Part shown: positions 1 through 12,165 of the stretch, piece by piece
Position numbering within the stretch: the first letter of the stretch is position 1
Layout: each line of letters opens with the position of its first letter
Assembly (NCBI RefSeq): GCF_029168945.1
Contig: NC_083605.1
Location: 42,147,659 to 42,211,658 of the forward strand
Origin: Cannabis sativa
Lineage: Eukaryota; Streptophyta; Magnoliopsida; Rosales; Cannabaceae
Direction of reading: 5' to 3'
Length of the DNA: 64,000 nt
Position numbers and translations under genes: made by a program
The notes under the pieces: generated by a model
Databases searched by the model: none
The model's input: only the letters and a program-made list of their open reading frames with translations
Told to the model about the DNA's origin: nothing

Positions 1-894
1 TTTCTATTTAATTAAATACATTAGAAAAATACTTGAAGCAAAAATATCACCTATCTAGATTTTCCTTTGACTAATTAATTCAATTTCTAATTAAATATAT
101 TTTACTTCATTTATTTTAATTAATCATTAAATGAAAAAATCATTGATTTAAGTTGGTCGAAAATTAAAATAAATAATTTACAACTTTAATCTATTTTTCA
201 AATAATATTCGAAATTCCAACATTTAAGAAATGCAATTTCGAAATTTGATTAATAAAATAAAGAAAATATATTTTGAAAAATTATTTAAATTTAGTTGAA
301 AAAATAAATTTCAACTAAAAATAATTTTCTATTTAATTAAGTGTCATGAAAAAGAACTATTTAAGTATCATGATGAAAATTATCTTAGATATTTAATTTT
401 CAAATTAATTAAATGTATTAAATTCAAGAAATAAATAATTAAGTGTAGAGAAGGCTTAATTATAAATCTCTAGTTTAATACTAGGAAAATATATACTTAA
501 AATAAATTGTACCAAAATTAATTATGTAAATAATTAATTTCACAATGTATAATATTTTTCCTATTTAATATTAGAAATAATAAGTAGTCTAGAAATAACT
601 ATCTAGAAAATATCTTATTTGACTAAGTATCTTTTCCACAAAATTTGAAAAAAAATATCTATTTTAAGTTATATTAGAAAAGATCTAGAACTTAAATATT
701 TTCAATTTAAATTTAATTAAATATCAAAAATTAAGTTGTAACCACTTAATTTGAAAACATTCCATTTTAAGTTAATATTCGAAAAGATATCAACTTAAAA
801 AATATCTAAAGAATCTTAATAGCCAATTCCTAAAATTCCTCAACTTAATTTTGAAATTTTAAATCCAAAAGATATTCAGATTTAAGTTGATTAG

Positions 895-1675
895 TGTTGA
901 CCGAGGTTTTCGGCAACTATTAAAATATAATTATTATAATGAGCTGTAAGAAAGTAAGATGAAGACTTTTTACGTGGTTGGGGCGTTAATGAGCCTTAGT
1001 CCACGAGCCACTGCTATTAATGGATGTATTTAATACAGATCCTACACTTGAGAGAATGTTTTCCTCTTAAATACAGAGAATGTTCTTGGTGAGTTTTTTC
1101 TCTTCTTGCTCTTTTGCAACCAAGATTCTCCGACCCCCTTAAATGAGCTTTGAGGGGGTATTTATAGTGTTTTGGTGGGGTAATCCCTAGAATTGTTCTT
1201 ACACATGTGTCTGTAAGTATCCATAAAGTTAGGCATTTCCGATGAATATACCATGGGTGATGCATGGTCAAATCCCTAGGTGCTGTAGGGTTTTTATGGA
1301 GAATGTCCTTTTTGTCTTATGATTGACGTGACTCTTCGCAGAGTAGCCGTCGCTAGACTTAAATGATCATTACTGTAGCGCTGCTGTTCGGGGGTTGTGC
1401 CGTCAGACTTTATTGCGTGTTACAGTCCCAACACGCTTCCTCCCATGCAGCATTAAATGCGACTTGATTTCTCGGGAGAGACCTGACACATCCCGGAGGG
1501 CCTTCACGCTATACTAGCTTCCAAGAGTAACGTGTACTCCGGATGTCTCCTCCGGGACCCATGCTAATAGCGCTTCCTGGTGGCATAAAAAGACTTAGCA
1601 AATCTTTCCAAGTTATCTGATCCACGTGTCCCCTCTTGACTGGTCCACGTATTTTGGGCAAATTTTGGAGCAACA
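895..1675 (-). mobile_element. Solo LTR of an unrelated LTR retrotransposon
   Basis: This 781-bp segment begins TGTTGACC and ends GCAACA. It interrupts copia leader sequence that is continuous in the copy near 47220-47340. The flanks read ATTAG on the left and GTTAG on the right, an imperfect 5-bp target duplication. A TATA box on the minus strand (1158-1167) gives the orientation. No primer site or coding sequence follows, so it is a solo LTR. The family is not identified. Confidence 0.75.
1158..1167 (-). promoter_or_regulatory. TATA box in solo LTR
   Basis: The minus strand reads CTATAAATAC within the 895-1675 LTR, a plausible core promoter for that LTR. Confidence 0.55.
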
Positions 1676-3114
1676 GTTAGTTATAGATAACTAAATATAA
1701 ACTTAAATAGGAATATCTAATGAAAAATTTAAATTAAGCTTCAGAAAGAATCTAGATGGTTATAATTCTATATTTAATTAAATACAAGAAAATACATATA
1801 GTTTAGCTTAGAATAAAATTCTTTAAACTATGATTTTCTTAAATTAATTTCAAAATAAATGAAATTAATTTTGCTGCTAATTAATTTTATTAGGTTGAAC
1901 TAGTTTAATTAACCTAGTACAATTATTCAAATCAGGCAAATGCGCCTTCACAATTGGGGTGGTTCATGTGAGGGGGTGCTGGGTTCAGTATGTCGTACCC
2001 ACTTCTATGGCTCCCAACTCTCACGCAAGGCCCAAAAGAGAGGAATTTAACCTTAAAATGAACAACTGTTATTAATTGAATAGGTCCAAAAACTAAATGG
2101 GCCTAAATAAAATCTATCAAGAACTATGATATTTTATTTAGCAACAACAACCTATATGCATCTATAATAAAATTAAACACATAGGCTCACACAGGCACAC
2201 TTTGGATGGGTCCTATCATGTTGCTAGGTCATACACAGATAAAAGAAGATTGTAAATATACCTGTTACAAATTATTTACTTCACCAAGGGAGCCATGATT
2301 TAAAATCAGATCATTGGATCTGTCAACAAGTTAACCATGGCTATTTGCAATCAAGCAATAATAGGTTTTAAAAACTTACAAACAAGCTAAAACACATACT
2401 CCTGCAACAAGGTTAGCTGGATAGTTGGATGTAGGATTTATTTAATTTTAAATAAATAATTTCGAAAAATAATTAATGAAATAAAAAAAAATTATTTTCA
2501 AAAATTTAAAAAAAAAAATTTTGAAAATTTCGAAATTTTAAAAAAAAAATTAAAATTAAACCTACAATTTTGAAAAATTAGATTTCAACCAACCTAAATA
2601 TCATTTCAAAATTTGCTAACTACTTTTAAAAATTTAATGTTATTTTATAAATAAAAATTAAAAAAGATAAATAAATATCTATTTCAGATTTTAAATGTAA
2701 TTTAAATAAATAAAATAACAAAATTTAAAAGTTAGCAAAATATCTTACATCTATTTAAAATTACATGATTATCGTTATCTTATTTTAAATTTAAATAAGG
2801 TCAAATTATTTATAAAAATTTAATTTAAAAAATTTAAAATCTGACCTTAAATTTAAAAAATAAGATAAGATATAATCAAATTTAAAAATAAGATAGATAA
2901 TTAAGCAAAAAAGATAGATATTTACTATTTTTCAAATTCAAATTACACTAATATCATGAATTAAATTTAAAAAATATTAATTAATTTAATTAAGATAATT
3001 AGAATTGAATTAGGAATAGTAAATGTATAAATACAGAACTACACAAAAAATCGGAAGTTAAATCCATGAAAAAGCATGAAAAATCGAAGAAAAACGAAAA
3101 AAATGCAAGCTGTA

Positions 3115-3141
3115 CGGACAGTATGCATTGCATACTGTCCG
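3115..3141. repeat. Perfect inverted repeat in the copia leader
   Basis: Two 13-base arms, CGGACAGTATGCA and TGCATACTGTCCG, flank a single base. The repeat sits at one end of a GC- and CpG-rich island that is absent from other copies of the family. Confidence 0.85.
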
Positions 3142-3517
3142 CGCGCGCAACATGGAGTGCATGAGCGGAACCCAGGATTTCAGACAAAATTCTTGTCTGC
3201 GCGCGTGCTGTCCGAGGGACAAGCCTCGTGCGCGCGCGCGTGTATAGTTGCACGATTCCTGATTTTTTCCGAAACTTCAAAAAATCATAACTAATTCAAA
3301 TTAAATCGAAATTGAGTTCTGTAAAAAAGTAACTTGCTTAATTTTTTCAATAATATCCAATAAAAATAATTCCAGAAACAGATATTCAATTATTTTTCAC
3401 GAAAAATTCACAAACATCAATCAATCATCAAATAACACTCAATACAACATGATACCATCCAAAACATCAAACAATCGTTTTAAAGTCCAAATTTCTTGCA
3501 AGCAAATCAATTACCAT

Positions 3518-3529
3518 GGCTCTGATCCC
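3518..3529 (-). other. Primer binding site of copia element B (tRNA-iMet type)
   Basis: The plus strand reads GGCTCTGATCCC, the reverse complement of a slightly mutated TGGTATCAGAGCC. It lies 3 bases from the 5' LTR boundary at 3533 and fixes the orientation of element B as minus. Confidence 0.8.
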
Positions 3530-3532
3530 TGT

Positions 3533-5416
3533 TGTTGGAAATTATTTTACAAGGATCTTAGATCTACTCACAAGTATGTTGATTAACACCCTAAATATGA
3601 ACTTTCTAAAACGATGAAATAAACACATATAAAGCTTAGTAAACCTTACATTGGGTGCCGCGGAATAATATGACTCCTTCTGTTAAGATATCTAGCCTTG
3701 ATTCCATTTTGTAGCAGAGCATTATCAATATCTGAACCTAGATCTCTTTCTCTAATTCTTTAGTGTTGAAACTCCTTCTTGTTGAAAGTCTTTCTTTACG
3801 ATCTTCCTCACTATGATTGAGGTATCACTTGCTGTGTGTGGGCACTACTCTAACACTAAGAATTTCGACATCTTTAGGAATAAGAGAGAGAGGGTGTGGT
3901 CGGCCAAAGATAGGGAGAGAGAGAGGCTCAGTTTTTTCTGAATGAAAAGTCAGAAGAGAGGTGTAATTTTCCTGAAGCCTTCACTATCTATTTATAGCAT
4001 TCTACTAGGGTTAGGTTTGAATTATTTGGCGTTAAAATAATGAAAATATCAGTTTAAAAAATCATTCCAAGTGGCCGGCCATGTAGTGTAATGGACCTTA
4101 CTTGGATTTTGCAGTTTTCTCAATTCTGCATCTGATTCTCTCAAAAACGCCAATTTTCTAATTCAACCATTTAAATGTCAATTCTAACTATTTAATAACT
4201 ATAAATAATTATTAAATAACATTTTTATTTATCATATTTATTAATTGAACCATACAAAGTATCATAATTAACAAATATGCCCTTAAAACTCTTTCTTTAC
4301 AATTTCGCCCTTACTTAGTGAAAAATTCATAAATAGACATAGTCTAATTTGAGAATTATAATTGATTAATCAAAATCAATTACATGAGTCTTACAAGCAA
4401 TATTATCTTAACTAGTGGGGGGACCATGGGTCTATATAACCGAGCTTCCAATAAGCAGATCAAGAATTTATAACCTAAATTCACTGACTTATTAATTCTT
4501 CGTTGAATCCACGCATAGAACTTATAATTGCACTCTCAGTATATAGAATGCTCTATATGTTCCACCATATAGACACATCATTAGTTATCCATTGTTATAA
4601 TCCTAATTTGATCAATGATCCTCTATATGAATGATCTACACTGTAGAGGGATTAGATTACCGTTACACCCTACAATGTATTTAATCCTTAAAACACTTAA
4701 CCCCGTATAAATAATATTTCAGCTTATGTGAAATGAGATCTCCACCATTTATTTTTGTTTGGTCAAGCTCGAAGGAGATCATCCTTTACTTACTATTTGC
4801 CAGATAGAAGCTATAGATTCCATGTTTATGTTAGCGCTCCCACTCAATTGGACTTTTGTGTTCCCAAAATGTACGTATCACCCTGACCTAAAAGTAGGCT
4901 TAACTAACAAATCAAAGAACACAAATAGCCTCTTGAGATTGAGCCTAATCGTAACACGATTAAGATCAATTGATCTAGGATCAACTAGGCGATATTGACT
5001 TGAATAGATATTACGGTAAGTTTAATAAATCTAAGTCAAAATTCAATATCGGTCCCTTCCGATGCATACTCCATGCATCCAACCTGAGCTTTACTTTAAC
5101 CAATGCTCTGGAAAGAACATAGCACTTCTCCAAATGCAAGTAAACTCTGTTGTAGATTATCATATCAGTAAAACCCTATGTCTGATAAATCTAGGAAACT
5201 TTATTCACATAGTCATGTTTACTTTCCAATGTGTTGACAACACAATAAACAAGATCAAGTATGTGAAAAGGGTTTCAGATGAATTCATATATTATGCACA
5301 TATAATCATGAAATAAATCATGTGAACCATGCAACAATGAATGTTATTTCTGATCTATATTGAAAAGTAAATCTGATTATATTGAAATGAGTTTTATTTA
5401 GGGCATAAAACCCAAC
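3533..5416 (-). mobile_element. 5' LTR of copia element B
   Basis: This 1884-bp LTR begins TGTTGGAAAT and ends CCCAACA on the plus strand. It is homologous over its length to the LTRs at 51905-53802 and 59851-61730. It interrupts the 5' LTR of copia element C, which resumes at 5417. The right-hand target copy is therefore expected to be CGGCG (5417-5421), with its partner outside the window. Confidence 0.9.
3988..3997 (-). promoter_or_regulatory. TATA box of copia LTR (B)
   Basis: The minus strand reads CTATAAATAG, found at the same place in the other copia LTRs of the window and followed by a short purine/pyrimidine-rich untranslated stretch. Confidence 0.6.
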
Positions 5417-5855
5417 ACGGCGACTATGCAAGTATTTTACCATTTATATTTTCACTATTTTAATGCCATACATTTCTAACCTAAACCTAGATGGCTTTCT
5501 ATAAATAGAAAGTGATGGCTTCAGGACACTAATATATGCATCTTATTCTTTTCAGAGAAAGACCTGAGCCTCCACTCTTCTTCTCTTTCCTTCTCTTCAT
5601 TTTCGAAATGCCCTAGTGATAGAGTAGTACCCACACACAGCAAGTGGTATCTCCATCAGATCTTGATTATGTTCTGCTACAGAAAGGAATCAAGGGCTAG
5701 AGATCTGAACGGAAGGAGTCATTATATTCCGCTGCACCCAATGTAAGGTTTCCTAAACTTTATATGTGTTTATTTCATTGTTTTAGAATTCATATTAGGA
5801 TGTTAATGAAACATACATGGTAGTAAATCTAGATCCTGATAAAATATTTCCAACA
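5417..5855 (+). mobile_element. 5' LTR of copia element C, 3' portion
   Basis: The sequence matches 34556-35068 of the partner LTR and ends CCAACA. Relative to that LTR it lacks about 85 bases just after 5660, between the CAAGTGGTATCTC block and CAGATCTTGAT. Confidence 0.85.
5499..5508 (+). promoter_or_regulatory. TATA box of copia LTR (C, 5')
   Basis: CTATAAATAG lies in the same context as in the partner LTR (34632-34641). Confidence 0.6.
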
Positions 5856-5856
5856 A

Positions 5857-5870
5857 TTGGTATCAGAGCC
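5857..5870 (+). other. Primer binding site of copia element C
   Basis: TTGGTATCAGAGCC immediately follows the LTR end. It is complementary to the 3' end of initiator methionine tRNA, the usual primer of plant copia elements. Confidence 0.9.
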
Positions 5871-6607
5871 ATGGTAATGATTTACTTTCATGAAATATGA
5901 ATTAAAACGATGATATGTGTTGATTTGGATGGTTACATGTTGATCTGTGTGTTATATGATCATTGATTGATGCTTGTCAAATTTTATGAAAAATAATTGA
6001 ATTTTCGTTTCTGGAATTATTTTACACAGAACTCAATTTCGATTTTATTTGAATTAGTTATGATTTTTTAAAGTTTTGAAAAAATCGGGGGTGGTGACAC
6101 ACCTTTGTGCGCGCGGCTGGCTGCTGGCAGGACCCTTTATGCGCCCAAGCAGCCCTTTGCGCCCAAGAATGTGCACCAGGACGGTGTGCTTTTGTAACAC
6201 CCTAACTACCTTAGGCGTATTACGTGATTTTTAACCGTACTGTGCAGCTTATTGCTAATCAACGAGGTTTATGGAAAAACGTGATTAATTAAAATTTTGC
6301 TTTTTGATTAAACTTGTAAAACATATTATAAAAGACTCGGGATCCCGATTATAAAAATATTTACAAAAAAGTTTCACTGTTTAACCATTACATCAAAATA
6401 AAAGTCGTCTAACGACAGTTACAAAAATCTCAGCCTTGCTGTCCCGAGGATCGTACGCTCCAGGCCTAACCGCCCCGACATGTACAATCTCATAAGCTCG
6501 CTCACGGTCCATCAGCTACAGCCTTGCCTTTACCTAAACATGAACATAAACTGTGAGTCGACAGACTCAGTAAGAAAAGCATAATAATATCATACATAAT
6601 ACTAACT

Positions 6608-6895
6608 GCCGTGTCCAACACGATACTGAGTCCCACTACTGCCATGTCCAACATGGTACTGAGCCACTACTGCCATGTCCAACATGGTACTGAGTTTTGA
6701 ACGTTCAGGGGACGGTACTATTGACAAGTATCCTCCTGATCGGTCGAACCGGTCATACTCCGGCTGCTGGTCATACTCCAGCCTGTACCGACGGGATAGG
6801 TCAATAGCACTGAACCACCAACCAAGTGTCAGCCTGATCGGTCGAACCGGTGATACTCCGGCTGCTGGTCATACTCCAGCCTGTACCGACGTGAC
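6608..6895 (-). repeat. Hairpin array and tandem repeats in gypsy LTR
   Basis: Three hairpin units (one of the CGTGT-type and two with arms CCATGT/ACATGG) are followed by two copies of a unit of about 90 bp containing CGGTCGAACCGGTCATACTC and CTGCTGGTCATACTCCAGCC. The same order is seen in every gypsy LTR of the window. Confidence 0.8.
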
Positions 6896-7225
6896 AGGGT
6901 TGGATGGTTCGAAGCCTAAATACATAACTAATGTAATCTAGCAGGCTTCCTACATGCACGCTAAACATGTAATCTATATATGCATACTGTTATACTAATC
7001 TTACCTGGATTCCGATTTCAGGTGTGCCGGTCAGCCTGACTGGAACTGAAGCTGAGCGGCGGATTACTGGCTCCTAAACCATAAAAAGCACAACGCTATA
7101 AGTGACACGCTAAATCACTTCCCGGGGACTAAAACTTGAAACTAAAAGTTTCCCTATCGATAAGAAGCATGGCAATACTCCTAAAAACATAAAAACGAGG
7201 AAAACTAGGGTTCTGAAAAATCCCC

Positions 7226-7320
7226 CAACCGGTAGACCGGTTGCCCAACCGGAATTCCGGTTCTGGGAAATTCAGGACCCCCATCCGGAATTCCGGATGC
7301 ACAACCGGAATTCCGGTTCC
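7226..7320. repeat. Palindrome cassette in gypsy LTR
   Basis: This is a cluster of perfect palindromes built on CCGGAATTCCGG and AACCGGAATTCCGGTT, plus AACCGGTAGACCGGTT with two central mispairs. It recurs at the same LTR position in the other gypsy copies. Confidence 0.8.
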
Positions 7321-8417
7321 TCGCAGGCAGCAACTTCAAAAATTCATAACTCGACCAATTCAACCCCAATTGGTACCAAACTTTCCAGACCTGTTCTAAA
7401 CACCCCAAAGAACAAATCTAAGGCCTCAAAACTACCCAGAAAACACAGAGGCAAAATTCACCATTAAAGCTCAAGCTTTGAGTTCTAAACTCAAGCTTGA
7501 GCAAATCCCACAAACATGCATCCAAACCTAGTTAATTCTACCCAAATAAGCTTGGAATAGCTTCTGAAATCAAACAAAAACCTCAACAATAACCCAGCAA
7601 CAGATTACACAATATTTTCCTCCAAAAACCACATTTTTGCATAGAAACTCAAACTTTAAACAATCTATCCAACATGCTTTCAACATAGCTTAATTAACAT
7701 CAAATAAACATGCTTGAACCTCAGAAAATAACAACCAAACACAGCAACAAGAACAGCCACAAAAGCATGCATTTTACTCAACTTTTCATAAAAATCTCAA
7801 GCAAACTAATTACAAAAAGCAAGACAAGAATTACCTTGATTAGAGACACACTAACAAGCTGAAATTTACTTGAAATTGAAGAGGAAAAATCACCCTAGAA
7901 GCTGCCTCAAATGGCCGAAAAGAGAGAGAGAAAGTTGAGAGAGTTTTCTTTGAAATTTTCTCTTAATTTTGACTAAGTGATGAAATTTTGAGAAAAGAGA
8001 ATATAAAGCATTTACCATATTTTATTTCAGCCATGTAATAATAAAATAAACATTTATTTTTCCATTTCATAAAGCCACAAAAGACAAAACACTAATGGGG
8101 CAAAAAGACCATTTTGCCCCTCCACCATAAAATCACATAAATCATACTAAAGGGGTATTTTTGGGACATTCTAAATTCCCGGCCATTCCCGACATTCCCA
8201 ATGTCTAAAACCCGTCCCCAAATTACTAACATACTAAGTTGTGATTTCTACTGAGCAAAACGCCGAGTTCCAAAATACCGGACACCGGAAATGCAGAATA
8301 TGCAAGCTACTGAATAACATAAATAACAGTACAATAAATTATTTAAATAGCTATAAATAATTTCATGATTAAACATAAACAACAGATAATTTCCAAATTA
8401 ACTAAGCGGGCTTTACA

Positions 8418-11400
8418 GCTTTGCATACCGTCCGTACAACTCAAATTTTTTTTTGTTTTTCTTCGATTTATCATGCTATTTCATGGAATTAACTTCCGAT
8501 TTTTTGTGTAGTTTTGTATTTTGATTTTTACTTCTCATGTTTCAAATCTAATTATCAGAAATAAATTAATTTGATTTTTTAAAATTAATTTTACATATTA
8601 GTGTAATTTGAATTTGAAAATAGGTAAAAATCTATTTTTGCTTACTTCTTTTCTTATTTTTTAAAATTTGATTATTTTATCTTATTTTTTAAATCTAAGG
8701 TCAAATATTAAATTCCTTTAATAAAATATTCTATTTTAAGTAATTTGACCTAATTTAGATTTAAAATAAGATTACTATAATCATGGTATTTTAAATAGAA
8801 ATAAGATATTTTTGCTAACTTTTAAATTTTGTTATTTTTACTTAAATTAAATTATAAAATCAGAAAAGGGTATGTATTTATCATTTTATTTTATTGAATA
8901 TTTAATTTATAAAATAACATGAAATTTGAAAGGTGGTTAGCAGTTTTTTGAAATGATATTTAGATTAGTAGAAACCTAATTTTTTGAAAATTATAGGTTT
9001 AATTTTAAATATTATTTTATTTTTTTTAAATTGAAAATATTTTATTTATTTATTTATTATTTTCGAAATTAATATTTTAAATTAAATAAATCCTACATCC
9101 AACTATCAAATCTAACTTGTTCCAGGAGTATGTGCTTTAGATTGTTTGTAAGTTTTCTAAAACCTATTATTGCTTGATCTAAATTGCCATGCTTAACTTG
9201 TTGACAGATCCAATGATCTGATTTTAACCCATGGTTCAATTGTCAATAGGTCAAGTAAATAATTTGTAACCGGTAAATTTTACATTCTTCGTTCATCTGT
9301 GTATGACCTAGTTACATGATAGGATCCATCCAAATCTGTATGCCTATGTGAGCCTATATGTTTACTTTATGTTTAGATGCATATAGGTTGTTGCTAAATA
9401 AAATGTCACACCATGATAGATTCAATTTAGGCCCATTTAGTTTTTGGGCCTATTCAATGAATAACAGCTGTTCATTTTAAGGTTAAATTCCTCTCTTTTG
9501 GGCCTTGTGTGAGAGTTGGGGGCCAATAGAAGTGGGTACGACATACTGAACCCAGCTCCCCCTCACATGAACTACCCTAATTGTGAAGACCCATTTGCCT
9601 GATTTGGATAACTGTGCTAGGTTAATTAAACTAGTTTAACCTAATAAAATTCATTAGCAACATAATTAATTTCAAAGTTTTTTTTGAAATTAATTTAAGA
9701 AAAACACACTTAGTTTAATGAATTAATTTCTAGATAAACTATTGTATTTTTCTTGTATTTAATTAAATATATATAATTAACTAGATTCTTTCTGAAGCTT
9801 ATTTTAATTATTTCATTAAATATTCCTATTTAAGTTATAAATTAGTTATTACTAACTAATTTTTCTTATCAACTTAAATTTGAATATCTTTTGAATTTAA
9901 AATTAAGTTGAGGAATTCTAGGAGTTGGTTATTGAAGATTCTAGAGATATTTTTTTTAAGTTGTTAAACTTAAAATGGAATATTCTTAAATTAGGTAGTT
10001 ACCACTTATTTTTGATATTTAATTAAATTTTATTTGGAAATTTTTTAAGTTTTTTTTAGATTCATAACAACTTAAATTAGATATTTTCCAAATTTTTGAA
10101 AAGATACTTAATTAAATTGAGATATTTTCTAGATAGTTATTTCTATACTAGTTATTATTTCTAATATTAAAATAGGAACATATCATTGATTGTGAAATTA
10201 ATTGTTTAATAATTCAAACTAAGTATATTTTCCTAGTATTAAACTAGAATTAATAATTAAGTCTCCTCTATACTTAATTATTTATTTCCTGAATTTAATA
10301 CATTTAATTAAATTGAAAATTTAAATATCTAATTTGATTTTCATCATGATACTTATATATTATTATTTTCATGTTATTTAATTAAATAGAAAATTATTTT
10401 ATGTTTGAAATCTCATTTCTGAATAACTTAAATTTGAATAATTTTTCAAAATATATTTTATTTTATTCCCACAATTTCGAAATTGCATTTCTTTAATGTA
10501 GAAATTTCGAATTTTATTTGAAAAATAGATTAAAGTTGAAAATCATTTATTTTAATTTTGGACCAACTTAAATCAATGATTTTTTCATTTAATGATTAAT
10601 TAAAATAAATGAACTAAAATATATTATAATTAGGAAATGAATTAATTAGTCAATGAAATTCTAGATAGATATTATCTGTTTTACTTGAAGTATTTTTCTA
10701 GTGATATTTAATTATACGGAAAATTAATATTTAAGTTGATTCTTAATCATGATACTTAAATATTTGAATTTTTTTTTTAATATTTAATTAAATATGAAAA
10801 TTATATTTTTGTTGTAAATTAATTTTATTAATTAATTTTGGGCCAACATAAAATAAGAATACTTTTTTTAAGGATTTATTTTTATTTTATTTTAACAAGC
10901 ATTTTCGAAAATTGTATTTTTATACACTTCAATTTTCGAAATGCAATATATATTTATAGAAAATTAAATTTGAGTTGTAAGTTAATTTAAATTAATTTTG
11001 AAACAACTTAAACTGAATATTTTTCTAAATATTTATTGGAAATTATTACTAAGATGGAAATAATTCATGTTATTTTCATATCCATCTAAGTATAATTTAT
11101 AAATATTAAATTAAAATTTATATTTAGAATTTTTCATTCTAAATTGGAAATTTTAATTAAATAAATATATATTTAAAATAAATTGATTAAAATAAATATT
11201 AGTAGAAAATACACTTTAAATAATGAGCTTTATTATTACGACATTCGATGTCCATTGTTGGTTCTACATAGTTCTTGTTTTAGTGAGTAATCCTCCCTAA
11301 TGGAGGAACGTTCATTAGCAATTTAACGCTGTAGAATCTCGAAAGATTATATTATTTGTAAGTGTTTTATATAGTATTGATCACCCTAATGGTGGCGACT

Positions 11401-12165
11401 GTATTTGACTTACAAAAGTATGAAACAATGGTGGAAGCTCATAAGATAGAATAGCCTTGACTCTCGCCTAAACGGGACAACGCTGGATTCCAATCTTGAT
11501 CGAATAAAAGGTTGCTAGAATGTTTATCATTTTAGATGAGCTGACAACTCTATTCAATGGATGATATCACTGACTCTCGCCTAAACGGGACACTGATATC
11601 AGTTTGTTGAAGACCTTGGAAATTATTTAGGATTTTATGTTTTAGTATTTTCACTTGTCATTCCTACTTGCTATGTGTTTAGTAATTTCTGAATTGTGTA
11701 TGAATTTATATTGAACCATGTTATTTTCGGTTATTAAATTGTAGGTTAATTTCGAATCCTCATTGTTGGTCTAACTTGGTTTGTTGTTCTAATGAGATAA
11801 ATCCCTAATGGATTGTCAACCTTAGACAAACATAATAGTGTTACATCTCGAAAGATAAATATTGTAAATGCAACATCTAGCTGTTCATCAATTGATGACA
11901 CCTTAAACTAGTATTTACACTATGAAACAAGAAGATTATATAAACAAGATTACTTTGACTCTCGCTAATCGAAGCATCGGTGGATTCTTATTTAAATACG
12001 AAATTATCCTAATTCCTCTTAGCTTATTCATTTCGAATTAGCTCAATAACATATCATTGGATGAATGGTCTATAAATCATTTCATGTCATTCAATATTTT
12101 CTCTTAAGATATTAAATGACGCATATGATTTTATTCCCGAAATTCTTTCCCAAAATGATATAAAT
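8418..12165 (+). mobile_element. Copia element C, internal leader (no gene)
   Basis: This is AT-rich non-coding sequence continuing the leader after the solo LTR. It matches 43925-49650 of element A once the 45136-47027 insertion is removed. Around 11240-12110 it carries the two related modules with CTCTCGCCTAAACGGGAC boxes. No reading frame of note was found on either strand. Confidence 0.8.

Larger units (their letters stand above)
1..3532 (-). mobile_element. Ty1-copia element B, internal leader region (minus)
   Basis: This is the 5' part of the internal region of a minus-strand copia element whose 5' LTR lies at 3533-5416; the element runs off the left edge of the window. It is very AT-rich and contains no credible reading frame. 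Read in reverse it matches the leader of the complete copia element at 43606-48100, including the block around 1940-2050. One GC-rich island (about 3110-3270) breaks the AT-rich sequence. A solo LTR of another family sits at 895-1675. I see no gag in this stretch. Confidence 0.85.
6193..8417 (-). mobile_element. Solo LTR of the gypsy chromovirus family
   Basis: This 2225-bp segment begins TGTAACACCC and ends GGGCTTTACA. It is flanked by a perfect GCTTT duplication (6188-6192 and 8418-8422) and lies inside the copia C leader. It is the reverse complement of the LTRs of the full gypsy element (12166-21605). No primer site or coding sequence is attached, which fits LTR-LTR recombination after insertion. 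It carries the hairpin and tandem repeat block (6608-6895), the palindrome cassette (7226-7320) and the conserved GTAAG donor-like site (around 7005, minus strand). Confidence 0.93.

Noticed and set aside
2999..3294. Overlapping frames on both strands in the GC-rich copia leader segment
   Set aside because: They exist because the GC-rich island lacks stops; they are absent in other copies and have no domain.
5857..5870. tRNA gene suggested by the tRNA-iMet match (also 14411, 29911)
   Set aside because: Only the complement of the tRNA 3' end is present, directly after an LTR, so these are primer binding sites.
6675..6941. Recurrent frames containing SYSGCWSYSSLYRRD (also 13763-13954, 23217-23462, 30428-30673, 41904-42113, 56087-56332)
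   Set aside because: They translate the LTR tandem unit antisense to the element; no independent sign of coding.
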